Origin: Boswellia sacra
Lineage: Eukaryota; Streptophyta; Magnoliopsida; Sapindales; Burseraceae
Direction of reading: 5' to 3'
DNA: 64,000 nt
NCBI GenBank assembly: GCA_013180625.2
Contig: SNVD02001341.1
Coordinates: 62,001-126,000, forward strand
Shown here: in pieces, positions 53,531-64,000 of the stretch
Numbering within the stretch: position 1 is the stretch's first letter
How the letters are laid out: every line of letters begins with the position of its first letter
Translations under genes and position numbers: made by a program
The notes under the pieces: generated by a model
The model's input: the letters and a program-made list of their open reading frames with translations, nothing else
Databases searched by the model: none
Told to the model about the DNA's origin: nothing

Positions 53531-53794
53531 CGCTTTTGCCTCACACTCAACTCCTTTTGAGTAAAGAAGCACTTAAAGCTCTTATGGTTGGAATAGATTT
53601 CACATTATGCTCTATACAAATAATGTCTCCAAATCTTAAGTGCAAACACAACGGTTGCTAATTCTAAATCATGAGTAGGGTAGTTCTTTTCTTAGCTCTT
53701 CAATTGTCGAGAAGCATAAGCCATGACTTTTCCATTTTGAATCAATACACATCCCAACCCAGGTTTAGAGGCTTCATTATATATCACAAATCCT

Positions 53795-54630
53795 TTAGAA
53801 TCCTGAAGGAATGGAGAGTACTGGAGTGGTTATAATTATCAATCTGTTCTTAAGCTCTTGAAAACTCTTTTCACATTCATCTGACCAAACAAAAACCACA
53901 TTCTTCCTTGTCAATATTTGCAGTACCACCCTTAAATGTTCTCTATGCTTATCTCGATTCTTGGAATACACTAGAAAGTCGTCGATGAACACGAACACAA
54001 ACTTATCCAAGAATTTTCTAAATAATCATTAAGTCCATGAAGGCAGCTAGGGCATTAGTGAGTCCAAACGTCATCATAAGAAACTCATAGTGCCCATATC
54101 TCGTCTTGAAAGCTGTCTTCAGAATATCTTCTTTCTTGATCTTCCATTGATGATACCCAAAACGAAGATCAATATTAGAGAATGCTTGCTCCATGAAGTT
54201 GATCTAATAACTAATCAATTCGAGGAAGTGGATACTTGTTCTTCACTATCCCCCAATTCAACTCTCGATAATCAATACATAGCCTCATCGTTTTGTCCTT
54301 TTTCTTCACAAAAAGAATGGGTGCTCCCCATAGAGAAACACTAGGGCAGATGAACCCTTTATTCAACAACTCTTGTAGTTGCTCTTTTAGTTCTTTCAAC
54401 TCCGTTGGTAACATTTGACAAGGAGTTCTTGAGATTGGAGTAGGGCTAGGTATGAGGTCTATGGCAAATTTAATTTCATGGTTGGAAGGGAGTCCAGATA
54501 GCTCTTTCGAAAATAAATCCACAAACTCCCTAACTATCGAAATGTCCTGGATGTTCAGTCTTTCCTTCTGTGCCTCCATCACACATGCTAAGAACCCATA
54601 CACCCTTTTCGAAGAAGTTTTCGAGCTCAT
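53795..54630 (-). pseudogene. Ty3/gypsy reverse transcriptase fragment
   Basis: Contains the conserved order [38 protein letters not shown], and after a damaged stretch FVFIDDFLVYS (the catalytic IDD). A deletion follows the IDD motif before a DECEKSFQELK stretch. Frame breaks occur near 54210 and 54010. This is the Del/Tekay style of plant chromoviruses. Confidence 0.8.
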
Positions 54631-54959
54631 AAAGCTAAAACTATCCTGGGTAGTGGGGATAATCCAATTCCAACAAAAATTGTATTCTGCTTCATTAGGA
54701 GGTTAGAAGACCTCTTCTTTCACAACTCCTGACACTTGCATGACAGTTAGATGACCAATCTATCCCTAAAATAACATCAAAATCATGCATCTCCAGGATT
54801 ATTAAATCCGCTTCCAATTCTATTTGCTACTTAATCTTACATGACGTTACTTTCTCACATGCACATAATGACACTCCTTTAACATATATAGAATCACAAT
54901 ATGAGCACAAACTCTAAGGACACAATGCTCACACTGGTAGTAGGACTTTCTCATGTTTC

Positions 54960-55380
54960 ATATACCCAACATGTCATCTATTATGTACCGTCATCAATGA
55001 CATATATTTTTGTAGTACACATTTAGAGAGACATACCACCCATTACGTATTATCATCGGTGGTTTATCCGAGTGGCATAGTCATCCATTATGTATAGCCA
55101 TCAGTGACTAATATTTTCACTAATCATTTTTTGGGAGTTGCCATCACCGTCAATGGCATAACCGTAGACCACTGGTCACCTGTTACTAATCGCTGTCGGT
55201 GACATAATTCTCACAATCATTCTCAAGGGATATACCATCTGTTACGTATTGCCGTCAATAGTATACCTAAGCGGCCATGAGTCACCCACTACGTATCGCC
55301 GTCAGTGACATATATTTTCATTAATCATTTTTAGGAAATTCGTCATCCGTTATGTATCGCCATCGATAACTAAACACATA
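54960..55380. repeat. Degenerate short-unit array in gypsy non-coding region
   Basis: A phrase resembling CATCCRTTAYGTATYGCCRTC followed by AGTGACATA recurs about eight times (near 54975, 55040, 55085, 55145, 55180, 55230, 55285 and 55345). Alternate copies carry ATTTTCATTAATCATTTTT, giving a higher period of about 120-130 bases. Confidence 0.6.
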
Positions 55381-56548
55381 CACATGCTCATACTTATCAT
55401 ATAAGCATATACTGCCTACCATATAAAGAAAATAAGTGTCCTAGCACAAAAGGCATGATTCACAACTTCACACACTCACAGTATCGTTATCACACTTTAT
55501 TAGTGCCTTTCTACATCGAATTAGCACAATCATAAAATTCATCTGGAATGTCGCTCACATACATATAGAAACGAGCGAAGAACGTATGTATCTCACATAG
55601 TTACAATTGTACACACAAATAACACATATGCAGTTACTTCATTCACACATTCACTTATTATAACACATATTATCATAAATTTGAGGCTAGTCTGACAATC
55701 CGGATGATACCAGGCCTATGCCACCGAATCCTATATAAGGAAACACACGGTTCGGACCTCCCCTCATTCAATCATCCACAAAAATTTAACCCATGCAATT
55801 ACCATGAGTTTGTTGCTATCCAAATGAGACTGGTCCCTTTTCTGTTATGGGTATCTTAATCTCACTTTAGCCCGGACAATTTTGTTTCCTTAGGCATCTC
55901 AGTCTCACTTTATCCTCGGGAAGACGTTCACTAGCCTCACAAGCATATGGTACTTTGTGGTCTATAGCCTTCAAAAGGTGACCCTCTCACAACTTCAAGA
56001 GATAGCCCCCGATGCATGAGTTACATAATAAACATTCGATGTTTTTACCCTTTTTTTTTGGGCATGCAAGTTTCACATCTCACAATAATTACATATTTAT
56101 GCATGCCTTCACATATCACAATTCTGAAAACCTTATATCAAAATCATAAGCACATATTCTGGAATTCACATGTCAAAATCATAAACACACATTCTGAAAG
56201 TCTCATAGACATAATTCTGGAAGTCACCTATCAAAATAATAAGCTCATATTTAATATCATTACATAACGAATTCATAGTACGTCGTAATCTAGGATGTGT
56301 CATCCATCCCTCAACATTCATATTTCAATCTCTTTCCCTCACAACACATCACGAACCAATAATGTAAATATCACATTATTACGTTTAACAAAATCCCATG
56401 GCATAGTAACGCATATAGCATAAACATAATTTTCATTGTGGCCTCAGGATGGTTTAGCTTACTTACTAACTTTTACTATTGAGGATTTGGCATAGTGCTT
56501 CGTTCTCTTGACCGCTTGCAACACAAAGTCTATAGAATCGCATAACCT

Positions 56549-56561
56549 AAGCTCTGATACC
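56549..56561 (-). other. Primer-binding-site-like motif
   Basis: The minus strand reads GTGGTATCAGAGC. TGGTATCAGAGC is complementary to the 3' end of initiator methionine tRNA, the usual primer of plant LTR retrotransposons. It sits directly inside a sequence resembling an LTR end (TAACACTCCGTACCCC on the plus strand). Confidence 0.7.
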
Positions 56562-57007
56562 ACTGCTTTAACACTCCGTACCCCAAAGGCACTATATGTA
56601 AAATAAAGCATTCCGACACACATAAGAAAGCGAGAGTTAAATAATTTTCTATTAGGAACAATAAACAATACAAAGTTCTAAATATTTCAACCACCTATCC
56701 CAAAATTATTTACATTATCAAGCCCAAAAATCAGATTTCTTAATCCACGCAATAATCAAAAGTGTTGCAGTGGTAGAGCAGTTGGCAAGGGAACTTTGAT
56801 GCCATTATGCCAAAATCCTCCATATATATGGTCGACTAGTGCTCACCTGAGGCACACAATAAATTTAGTGAGCGAAATACTCAGTAAGTTGCTAAATGTG
56901 AAGATAATGCTGAAAACATACAATAATGAATCACATAAAACATTCCTTACAACCGCTTTCTTGCTCAACAAGCAACTCGTACTTTTCTTGCTCAAACATT
57001 AGCAAAT

Positions 57008-57316
57008 TTGTTAGACACTCTTGCAAAATTTGCATCCACATTTAGCATTCAAGAAAAAGGGAAATTTCCTTCTCAAACATTGAAAAACCCCAAAGATCAA
57101 TCTAACTCAAATGCAAGGAGTTCAAGTAACTATTATGTAGACGAAGACAAATTAGTCATGATCCTTCGTAATGGTAAGGTTGTTGGGAAACACATTCCTA
57201 AACTTTACAAGAAAGAAGATGAATCCATCTCTAAGGGCAAGGAAGAGGTTACCAACCAACACTTAGCAAGGAAGAAACAAAATCCGCTCTCATGTCTCCA
57301 TTTCCTCAAACATTAG
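57008..57316 (+). pseudogene. Gag C-terminal fragment
   Basis: About 100 codons of lysine-rich sequence including EDKLVMILRNGKVVGK, a stretch found between capsid and protease in Athila-type polyproteins. The N-terminal gag is absent. Confidence 0.55.
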
Positions 57317-57440
57317 CCACACAAAAGAAGCCAACCCACAATTCTAAAATTTTTGAAATTTTCAAATAGGTGAAGGTTAATATTCCGTTGCTAGATATGA
57401 TTAAACAAGTACCTTTTTATGCAAAATTTTTGAAAGATTT

Positions 57441-58064
57441 GTGCACTGTGAAAAAAAGGCCTTTCTAGCCGAGCAAGTAAGTGCTATTCTTCAAAACAAT
57501 AATACAGTGAAATATAAGGATCCAGGATGTCCTACAATTTCATGTGTTATTGGAGACCATAAAATTGAACAAGTTTTACTTGATCTTAGTGCTAGTGTGA
57601 ATTTGCTTCCATGCTCGATTTTTCAGAAACTCAATCTAGGTGAGTTAAAATTGACTTCTGTAACTCTTTTACTTGTTGATAGGTCAATTAAAGTGCGAAG
57701 AGGAGTAGTAGAAGATGTGTTAGTTTAAGTCGATAAATTCAATTACTCAGTGAATCTTATCGTCTTGGATACACAACTAGTGGAAGTATGTAATTCAATT
57801 CCTGTTATTTTAGGGCGTCCATTTCTAGCTACCTCTAATGTTTTGATTAATTGCAGGAATGGAGTCATGAAGTTATCATTCGAAAACATGACATTGGAAC
57901 CTTATATTTTTAATATGTGCAAACAACCAGATGAAGAAGATGATGAAATTAAGGAGGCCAATATGATTGAAACTATTGTGGAAGACCACATCCAAAAATG
58001 GAGTTCTTCTGACCCTTTGAAAACCGGTTTAGTCAATTCATTAGAATCAAGTATGGAACTATAG
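57441..58064 (+). pseudogene. Aspartic protease region
   Basis: Contains a catalytic-like DLSASVNLLP (the usual residue before Ala is Gly, so this may be inactive), then VILGRPFLAT about 70 codons later, as in pepsin-like retroelement proteases. A stop at 57726-57728 separates the two parts. An acidic linker follows. Confidence 0.75.
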
Positions 58065-58292
58065 TCTGATCTTTCTGATATATGTTCTTTACTAGATTGT
58101 GTATAGGTGATGGAAAAAGGTTTGAAACCACGATTTGAAGAATTGGGACAAATGAATAAAAGCAAGGAAGAGGAAGCTCCTAAGTTAGAACTGAAGCCCT
58201 TACCTGAAGGACTAAAATGTGCATATCTTATGGAGAATCAGACATACCTGGTGGTAATTTCTTCATCCCTCACAAGCAAGTAACAAGGTAAG

Positions 58293-59847
58293 TTGATACA
58301 TGTGCTTAAAAGGCATAAAAATACAATTGAGTGGACTTTAAAAGACATAAAAGCCATTAACTCTTTGATTTGTACACATAGAATACATTTAGAAGAAAAT
58401 GTCAAAACATCCCAACAACCTCAAATGAGATTAAATTCCGACATGAAAGAGGTCATTAGGGCTGAAGTTCTCAAATTACTTGATGTGAGAATTGTCTACC
58501 CAATTTCTGATAGTAAGTGGGTAAGCCCTACACAAGTAGTACGTAAGAAATCTGGCATTACAGTAGCCAAAAAATAAAAAAGGTGAATCATTACCAACTC
58601 GAGTCTCATCTAGTTAGATGATGCACATTGATTATAGAAAATTAAATGCTGTCATGAGAAAAGATCATTTTTTCCTACCATTGCTTGACCAAATTTTAGA
58701 AAGAGTAGCAGAGCACTCCTACTATTGCTTTCTCGATAGATACTTAGGATATTATCAAATTTCTATTACATTTCAAGACCAAGAAAAGACCACATTCACA
58801 TGCCCCTTCGGCACTTTTGCATTTAGAATGATGCCTTTTGGACTTTGTAATGCCCCAGCCACTTTTCAAACATACATGTTAAGCATTTTCAATGACATGG
58901 TTGAGCATTATTTAGAAGTTTTCATGGATGATTTAACTGTCTTTGAAAATTCTTTTGATAATTGTCTTGAAAACTTAGAAAAAGTCCTAAAAAGGTGTGA
59001 AGAAAAAGGTCTTAATTTGAATTGAAAAAAATATCATTATACGGTTATTTCGAAAATTGTCTTAGGTCATGTGGTGTCTTCCAAGGGAATTAAGATGGAC
59101 AATGCAAAAGTAGAATTGATTTCCCCTTTGTCTCCACCAAAAACAGTTAAGGAGGTCCATTCATTCTTAGGGCATACTGGATTCTATAGGAGGTTCACAA
59201 GAAATTTCAGTGCTATATCTAAACCTTTTTGTAACCTCTTAATAAAAGATACTTTTTTGAATAGACTCAAGAATGTCAAAATGCTTTTGATAAGTTAATT
59301 GGACTTTTAACAACTGCTCAAATTATATTCGGCACTTTTGCATTTAGAATGATGCCTTTTGGACTTTGTAATGCCCCAGCCACTTTTCAAACATACATGT
59401 TAAGCATTTTCAATGACATGGTTGAGCATTATTTAGAAGTTTTCATGGATGATTTAACTGTCTTTGAAAATTTTTTTGATAATTGTCTTGAAAACTTAGA
59501 AAAAGTCCTAAAAAGGTGTGAAGAAAAAGGTCTTATTTTGAATTGAAAAAATATCATTATATGGTTACTTCAGAAATTGTCTTAGGTCATGTGGTGTCTT
59601 CCAAGGGAATTGAGGTGGACAATGCAAAAGTAGAATTGATTTCCCCTTTGCCTCCACCAAAAACAGTCAAGGAGGTCCATTCATTCTTGGGGCATACTGG
59701 ATTCTATAGGAGGTTCACAAGAAATTTCAGTACTATATCTGAACCTCTTTGTAACCTAGTAATAAAAGATACTTTTTTGAATAGACTCAAGAATGTCAAA
59801 ATGCTTTTGATAAGTTAATTGAACTTTTAACAACTGCTCAAATTATA
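58293..59847 (+). pseudogene. Reverse transcriptase region with internal duplication
   Basis: The first part carries VYPISDSKWVSP and a DYRKLNA stretch. The catalytic FMDDLTVF lies in a fragment at 58618-59025 and again at 59349-59546 because the block is duplicated. Both copies carry the same stop just after LNLN/LILN, where a Trp codon is expected. The connection domain (GHTGFYRRF) follows in each copy. Confidence 0.8.
58807..59847. repeat. 521-bp direct duplication in reverse transcriptase
   Basis: Unit 1 is 58807-59327 and unit 2 59328-59847, both starting TTCGGCACTTTTGCATTTAG and ending CAACTGCTCAAATTATA. They are about 97% identical; unit 2 is one base shorter in an A run. The join is head to tail without intervening sequence. 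Confidence 0.95.
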
Positions 59848-60240
59848 TAATCTCCTGATTGGTCCTTACCTTTTGAATTGATGTGTGATGCCAGTGACTA
59901 TACTGTTGGTGTTGTCTTAGGACAAAGAAAAGAAGGTAAGCCTTAGGTGATATACTATGCAAGTTGGACTTTAAATGATGCACAAATGAATTACATAACA
60001 ATTGAAAAAGAACTACTTACAGTAGTATTTGCATTGGACAAATTTTGATCTTATTTAATTGGTTCTCCAACGATTGTTTACACTGACCATGCAGCTGTGA
60101 GATATTTAATGTCTAAACAGGATGCAAAACCTAGATTGATACAGTGAATTTTATTTGCTCTAAGAATTCAACATCATAATAAATGATAAGAAAGGAGCCA
60201 AAAAATGTCGTTGCATATCATCTATCAAGATTAACGACAA
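59848..60240 (+). pseudogene. RNase H region
   Basis: Contains ELMCDASDYTVGVVLGQ with the catalytic Asp, and [12 protein letters not shown]. Several in-frame stops (59945, 60045, 60145, 60183) interrupt it. Confidence 0.75.
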
Positions 60241-60339
60241 AGACATCATTTGAAACTTCACCTATCAATGACTCTTTTTCGGATGAATTTTTATTCTCTA
60301 TTGCTGTAGTACCTTGGTTTGCTAACGTTGTAATTTTTC

Positions 60340-61604
60340 TTGCAACAGGAGAAATGCCACCTTATTGGAATGCTCAAGACAAAAGGAAGTTTTTGATCGA
60401 GGTGAAAAATTTTTATTGGGATGATCCATATCTATTCAAATATTGTCCAGATCAAATAATTAGAAGATGCATATCCAATAATGAGGTAAGTAGTGTCATT
60501 AATTTTTGTTATTCTGAAACATGTGGAGGATACTTTTCCTCTAAAAAAATCGTTGCTAAAATCTTATAATGTGGATTTTATTGGCCCACCTTATTTAAAG
60601 ATGCACATGCATTTTGTAAAACTTGTGAAAATTGTAAAAAATTGGGATATATTCCAAAACGAAACATGATGCCTTTGAATCCTATTCTTGTTGTTGAAAT
60701 CTTTGACTGTTGAGGTATTGGTTTTATGAGACCTTTTTCACCATCATTTTGTTTTGTGTACGTTCTTGTTGCAGTAGACTATCTTTAAAAATGGGTCAAA
60801 GCAATGCCCTGTCGAAACAATGATCATAAAACAGTTATCAAATTCTTGAAAGAGAATATCTTGTGTAGATTTGAAATTCCTCGAACCATTATTAGTGATG
60901 GGGGTACACATTTTTGTAACAAACCATTTGAAACTCTAATGAAGAAATATAGAATAACCCATAAAGTTTCTACACCTTATCACACACAAACAAGTGGATA
61001 AGTTGAATTGGCTAATAGGGATATAAAATAGATCTTAGAAAAAACGGTTAACCCAAACCATAAAGATTGGTCTCTAAGACTTAATGATGCACTTTGGGCC
61101 TACCGAACTGCTTTCAAAACATCATTGGGAATGTCTCCTTATAGATTAGTTTTTGAAAAACCTTGTCACTTACCTGTGAAAATTAAGCATAAAGCTTATT
61201 GGGCCATTCAAACATTTAACACAAATTTGGATGATGCTTGCAAGTTATGTAAACTCTAACTGAGTGAACTTGAAGTAATTAGGAATAAGGTTTATGAAAA
61301 TTCTAAAATCTACAAAGAAAAAATGAAGGTTTTTCTTGACAAATCCATTGTTAGAAAATCTTTTGAACTTTCACAAAAAGTTTTTTTGTATGATTCAAGA
61401 TTGCATTTGTTTTCTAGTAAACTTCAATCTCGTTGGACTGGGCCTTTCATTGTTAAAAATGTTTTCTCACATGGAGTAGCTGAAATTGAGAACCCAAAAA
61501 AGGGTAATGTTTTTAAAGTTAATAGACAATGGTTAAAACCATTCTTTGAAAATTTTGATCAAAATGAAGAGTCTATTGCTTTAGTTTATCCTTTTAAAGA
61601 TTGA
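60340..61604 (+). pseudogene. Integrase region
   Basis: A zinc-finger-like HHCC region (CGGYFSSKK..., CKTCENCKK), then a core with VAVDY and SDGGTHF Asp residues and ELANRDIK, and a C-terminal RWTGPFIVKNV stretch. Stops at 60568, 60712, 60786, 60999, 61029 and 61258 break it into pieces. The last open piece is 61323-61604. Confidence 0.75.
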
Positions 61605-62606
61605 TTTTTCCCGATCAAGTGTTGGATACGGTACTTCGTGACTTTTAAAGTCGGTTTTTCAATTCCCTAAAAACTGTTGCTCACCTTGCATTCATTTTCT
61701 TTTCTTCTCTCTCATTTTCTTTACATGGATACCATTCTCTCGAATCTGCATAGACATTTGTCCTCTCTTCCTCAAAATGATTTGCTTAAAATTTACAAAG
61801 TTCACGTAGAAAAACTAAGGATATTGATGCACAAGGGTATTCCTACTGATTTAAGATGTTTAATTGAAGCCAATGTTCAATTTTCTTGTAAATTTTTAGA
61901 TGACCTTGTTTTCTCACATGCCAGGTTTAGGAAAAAACTCTTACGACAAAAAGTGAAGAGCGAAAATGTTACAAGTTTGTTGCAAATGTGCAAGATAGAC
62001 TTGTAACTAGTGTTGCCGCTCCTTGGGATATTTGTCTAACAATCGAGAGGATAAGCTACAATTTATCAAGAATAGACTAAGTAAGGAGTCTTTGGATAAT
62101 ATTCAATTGACTCTTGAGACACATTCTTGTGGAATTGTGCAGCGTGAAATTTTGAAATTATGAACACAATTTCGAGAAGAGCATGAATGTTACAGTCTCG
62201 GGAATCTGACTCAAAACGACCCTGTTTGCCAGTTTATAAGAAAACTGGATGGGAAGCATGTCCCCAACTCATAGAAGGTGTTTAAGCCATTTCTTGACAT
62301 AAAATCATAGGAAGATATGGGCCACAGTCACAACTACCTGTGCATATGCATGTCTGCTATCATTTTTGAATTTTAATGCCGTACAACTGTCATTTTTAAA
62401 TTATATTTTTATATTTCGGTTGACTCAAGCATTTATAGTGTCTTATTTCTGTCTTTTTTTTAATTTCTATGCTTTACTATCAAACTTTTTCAATAAACAG
62501 CTGAGCTACCTATATAGATGTCATCATTAGAATACATTTTTGCGCTCCATAAATATGACATCTCTTATTCTCCTCTTCACACATATAGTTAGAGAGTTGC
62601 ATAGAC
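61605..62606. other. Retroelement 3' region and LOG upstream sequence
   Basis: 61677-62006 is an open frame of 109 codons with no recognised domain (helical, basic), possibly a third frame or 3' region of the retroelement. 62200-62560 is non-coding. The last 100 bases look like a plant leader (CTCTTATTCTCCTCTTCACAC) before the LOG start. Confidence 0.4.
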
Positions 62607-62918
62607 ATGGAGGGAACCTCAAAACGTCGAATCCAAAAGATATGTGTATTCTGTGGATCTCGACCTGAAAAAGTGAAGAGTTTGTAGCAGTAGCAAATTA
62701 TCTTGGTAGGATATTAGCTGAAAGAAAGATTCATGTGGTTTATGGGGAAGGTAGCCTCGGGTTAATGGGTTGTGTGTCAACAGCTGCACTCGTAGGAGGC
62801 AGTCAAGCTTTAGGTGTTATTCCCAAAGCTTTGGCTGTAGAAAGCATCATTGAAAAAATGGTTGGGAAGGAGTTACAAGTCTCCTCTATGCATGAACGCA
62901 TGACATATATGCTTATCA
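62607..62918 (+). pseudogene. LOG-type cytokinin phosphoribohydrolase, truncated
   Basis: Starts with an ATG followed by RIQKICVFCGSRP, the LOG N-terminus. After a one-base shift near 62675, the sequence goes on with EFVAVANYLGRILAER, YGEGSLGLMG (YGGGSLGLMG expected), VLFPK-type frame replaced by GVIPKAL, and SSMHERMTYML. LOG enzymes release active cytokinin bases from nucleotide monophosphates in the cytosol. The second half, with the PGGxGTxEE catalytic motif, is missing because a CACTA end begins at 62919. No intron interrupts the retained half. Frameshift, Gly-to-Glu change and truncation mean it is not functional. Confidence 0.85.
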
Positions 62919-64000
62919 CACTAGTAGAAAAAGGGTCTACGGCAACGTGCAGACGCATGTTGCTGTTCTGCATGTTGCGAAAAGTCCATGACATTTCGCA
63001 ACGTGCAATGCACGTTGTCATAGGTTGTTTTGCTTGTTGCAATTAAAGATTTAGCAACGTTCATTGCACGTTGCTAAATACCCAACAATTATAACTTTTA
63101 GCAACGTGCATTGCACATTGCTATATCTAAATTCACAACGTGCATTGCACGTTGCTGTATCCAAATTCGCAACGTGCATTGCACGTTGCTATATATGATT
63201 AATGGCAATGCGCAATGCACGTTGCAATATCTGAGGTGAGAATTTTTTGGCAACGTGCATTGCACGTTGCGGTAGGGATAATATATATTTTAAAAATAAA
63301 TGCATATATATTTTTATAAATTTTTGGGCAATTGTGATTCTTGTTATATTTTACAACTATATACATCATAATAGAAATGATTACATTCAAGTTCACAATT
63401 ATGTATAACATCAAATTGCATATTTAAATTGAAATGAATATCATTACAATTGTAAAAGTTCAAGTACTGTCTATACAACAAGTAAGAAGCATCGAAATTG
63501 AAAATAAGTAGCCTACATGAACAACAAGAAAATAACAAGTAGTAGATGATTTGATTGCTTAGAATACCACAAATGAAACAAACCATTAGAAATCAAAATA
63601 TCTTCTCCTCTTTAACACTTTCATCATCTTGAAGATTTTAATAAACACCAGCAAGGCCTACACAAGAAAATATTAACATATTAGTCATTTTAAACACAAT
63701 CTTATGCCAAGTTAAATTTATAAAAAAAAAAAGAAGTTGTCATAACAATCTAAAAAAATTTTGGCAGAGTTTCATCTATTTATTGGCCTTTCCCAAAAGT
63801 ACATAACATATCAAAAACACTTTTAATACCAAATCATTTTTCTAGAACAACAATATAGGATCTCCAATCCTCGTCAAACCAAGCCAACTCAAAACAACAT
63901 CCAAACAAAAGTCATTACAAATTAGTAAAGTATAATGTACATACCTTAATAGTTGACGCACACGAAAAAACAACTTCCACCTACAACACAATAAAATATA
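62919..64000. mobile_element. CACTA (En/Spm) transposon terminus
   Basis: Begins CACTAGTAGAAAAAGGG, the conserved CACTA terminal type, immediately after TCA (possible 3-bp target duplication, 62916-62918). It is followed by seven subterminal palindromes. The rest to the window end is AT-rich, without transposase. The other end lies outside the window, so the size is unknown. Confidence 0.85.
62998..63270. repeat. Seven subterminal 21-bp palindromes of the CACTA element
   Basis: Arms GCAACGTGCA and TGCACGTTGC surround one central base. Copies lie at 62998-63018, 63054-63074, 63101-63121, 63135-63155, 63169-63189, 63205-63225 and 63250-63270. Spacing between starts falls from 56 to 34 and back to 45. 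Half-copies occur at 62942 and 62970. Subterminal repeats are where CACTA transposases bind; long perfect palindromes are unusual. Confidence 0.9.

Larger units (their letters stand above)
52783..56995 (-). mobile_element. Decayed Ty3/gypsy chromovirus-like retrotransposon
   Basis: On the minus strand: a primer-binding-like motif (56549-56561), a long non-coding region with internal repeats, then reverse transcriptase, RNase H and a chromodomain-side C-terminal remnant. The left edge TGTCACACCCC at 52782 is the inverse of an LTR end. TAACACTCCGTACCCC at about 56568 looks like the matching LTR end. Gag and most of integrase are missing. Many stops and deletions make it inactive. Boundaries are approximate. 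Confidence 0.65.
57000..62200 (+). mobile_element. Decayed Athila-like Ty3/gypsy retrotransposon
   Basis: The plus strand carries in order: end of gag, protease, reverse transcriptase (with a 521-bp duplication), RNase H and integrase. The arrangement and the protease style (ASVNLLP) point to the Athila/non-chromovirus branch. LTRs are not identified: the left side joins the minus-strand element near 57000, and the right edge is uncertain. Numerous stops, many of CAA-to-TAA or TGG-to-TGA type, make it inactive. Confidence 0.75.

Noticed and set aside
62998..63270. Regular palindromic repeats resembling a CRISPR array
   Set aside because: Spacers are short, unequal and AT-rich, the genome is a plant nucleus, and the array sits just inside a CACTA terminus.

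Overview
This is a nuclear window from a flowering plant. It has spliced genes with GT-AG introns, plant-specific families (a CHUP1-like protein, a GDSL esterase, a malectin-domain LRR receptor kinase, DUF247, LOG, a fasciclin-like AGP), AT-rich spacers, plant transposon families, and a piece of mitochondrial DNA that itself carries plastid DNA. Gene content and short introns fit a woody eudicot (something like Citrus). That placement is an inference, not a demonstration.

Layout. 1-1609: decayed hAT element with an internal minisatellite. 1620-3005: 3' remnant of an unrecognised gene with a tandemly duplicated end. 6516-8957 (+): CHUP1-like coiled-coil protein, 4 coding exons, 614 aa. 10487-14210 (+): four-RRM poly(A)-binding protein, 8 exons, 635 aa. 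14725-16096 (-): GDSL esterase/lipase, 5 exons, 346 aa. These three genes are intact as modelled.

From about 17 to 53 kb the window is a decaying tandem array of one receptor-kinase gene, all on the minus strand. One copy is intact (20042-26187, 13 exons, 899 aa). The others survive as kinase 3' ends (17757-18362, 29880-30448), a 5' end with its promoter (49408-52778), or only flanking pieces (35310-35400, 37345-37560, 47900-47990). Inserted between them are an LTR-like segment (30456-32570), a mitochondrial insertion with matR and plastid psaA fragments (35560-37345), a fold-back element with a perfect 5-bp target duplication (38041-38454), a DUF247 gene broken by a 31-bp duplication (39857-43030), two MITE-like elements and a truncated fasciclin gene (48285-48672). 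Comparison of array copies gives empty sites for two insertions (an 8-bp-duplication hAT and a 9-bp-duplication Mutator-like MITE) and supports a third.

52783-62560 is retrotransposon debris: a minus-strand chromovirus-like Ty3/gypsy copy, then a plus-strand Athila-like Ty3/gypsy copy whose reverse transcriptase region holds a 521-bp direct duplication. The window ends with a LOG-type cytokinin-activating enzyme gene cut by a CACTA transposon end (62919 onward) carrying seven copies of a 21-bp palindrome.

I found no clearly novel molecular system. The most informative material is the receptor-kinase array with datable insertions, the CACTA-interrupted LOG gene, the organelle DNA nested as plastid-in-mitochondrion-in-nucleus, and several unusual fold-back or palindromic sequences.
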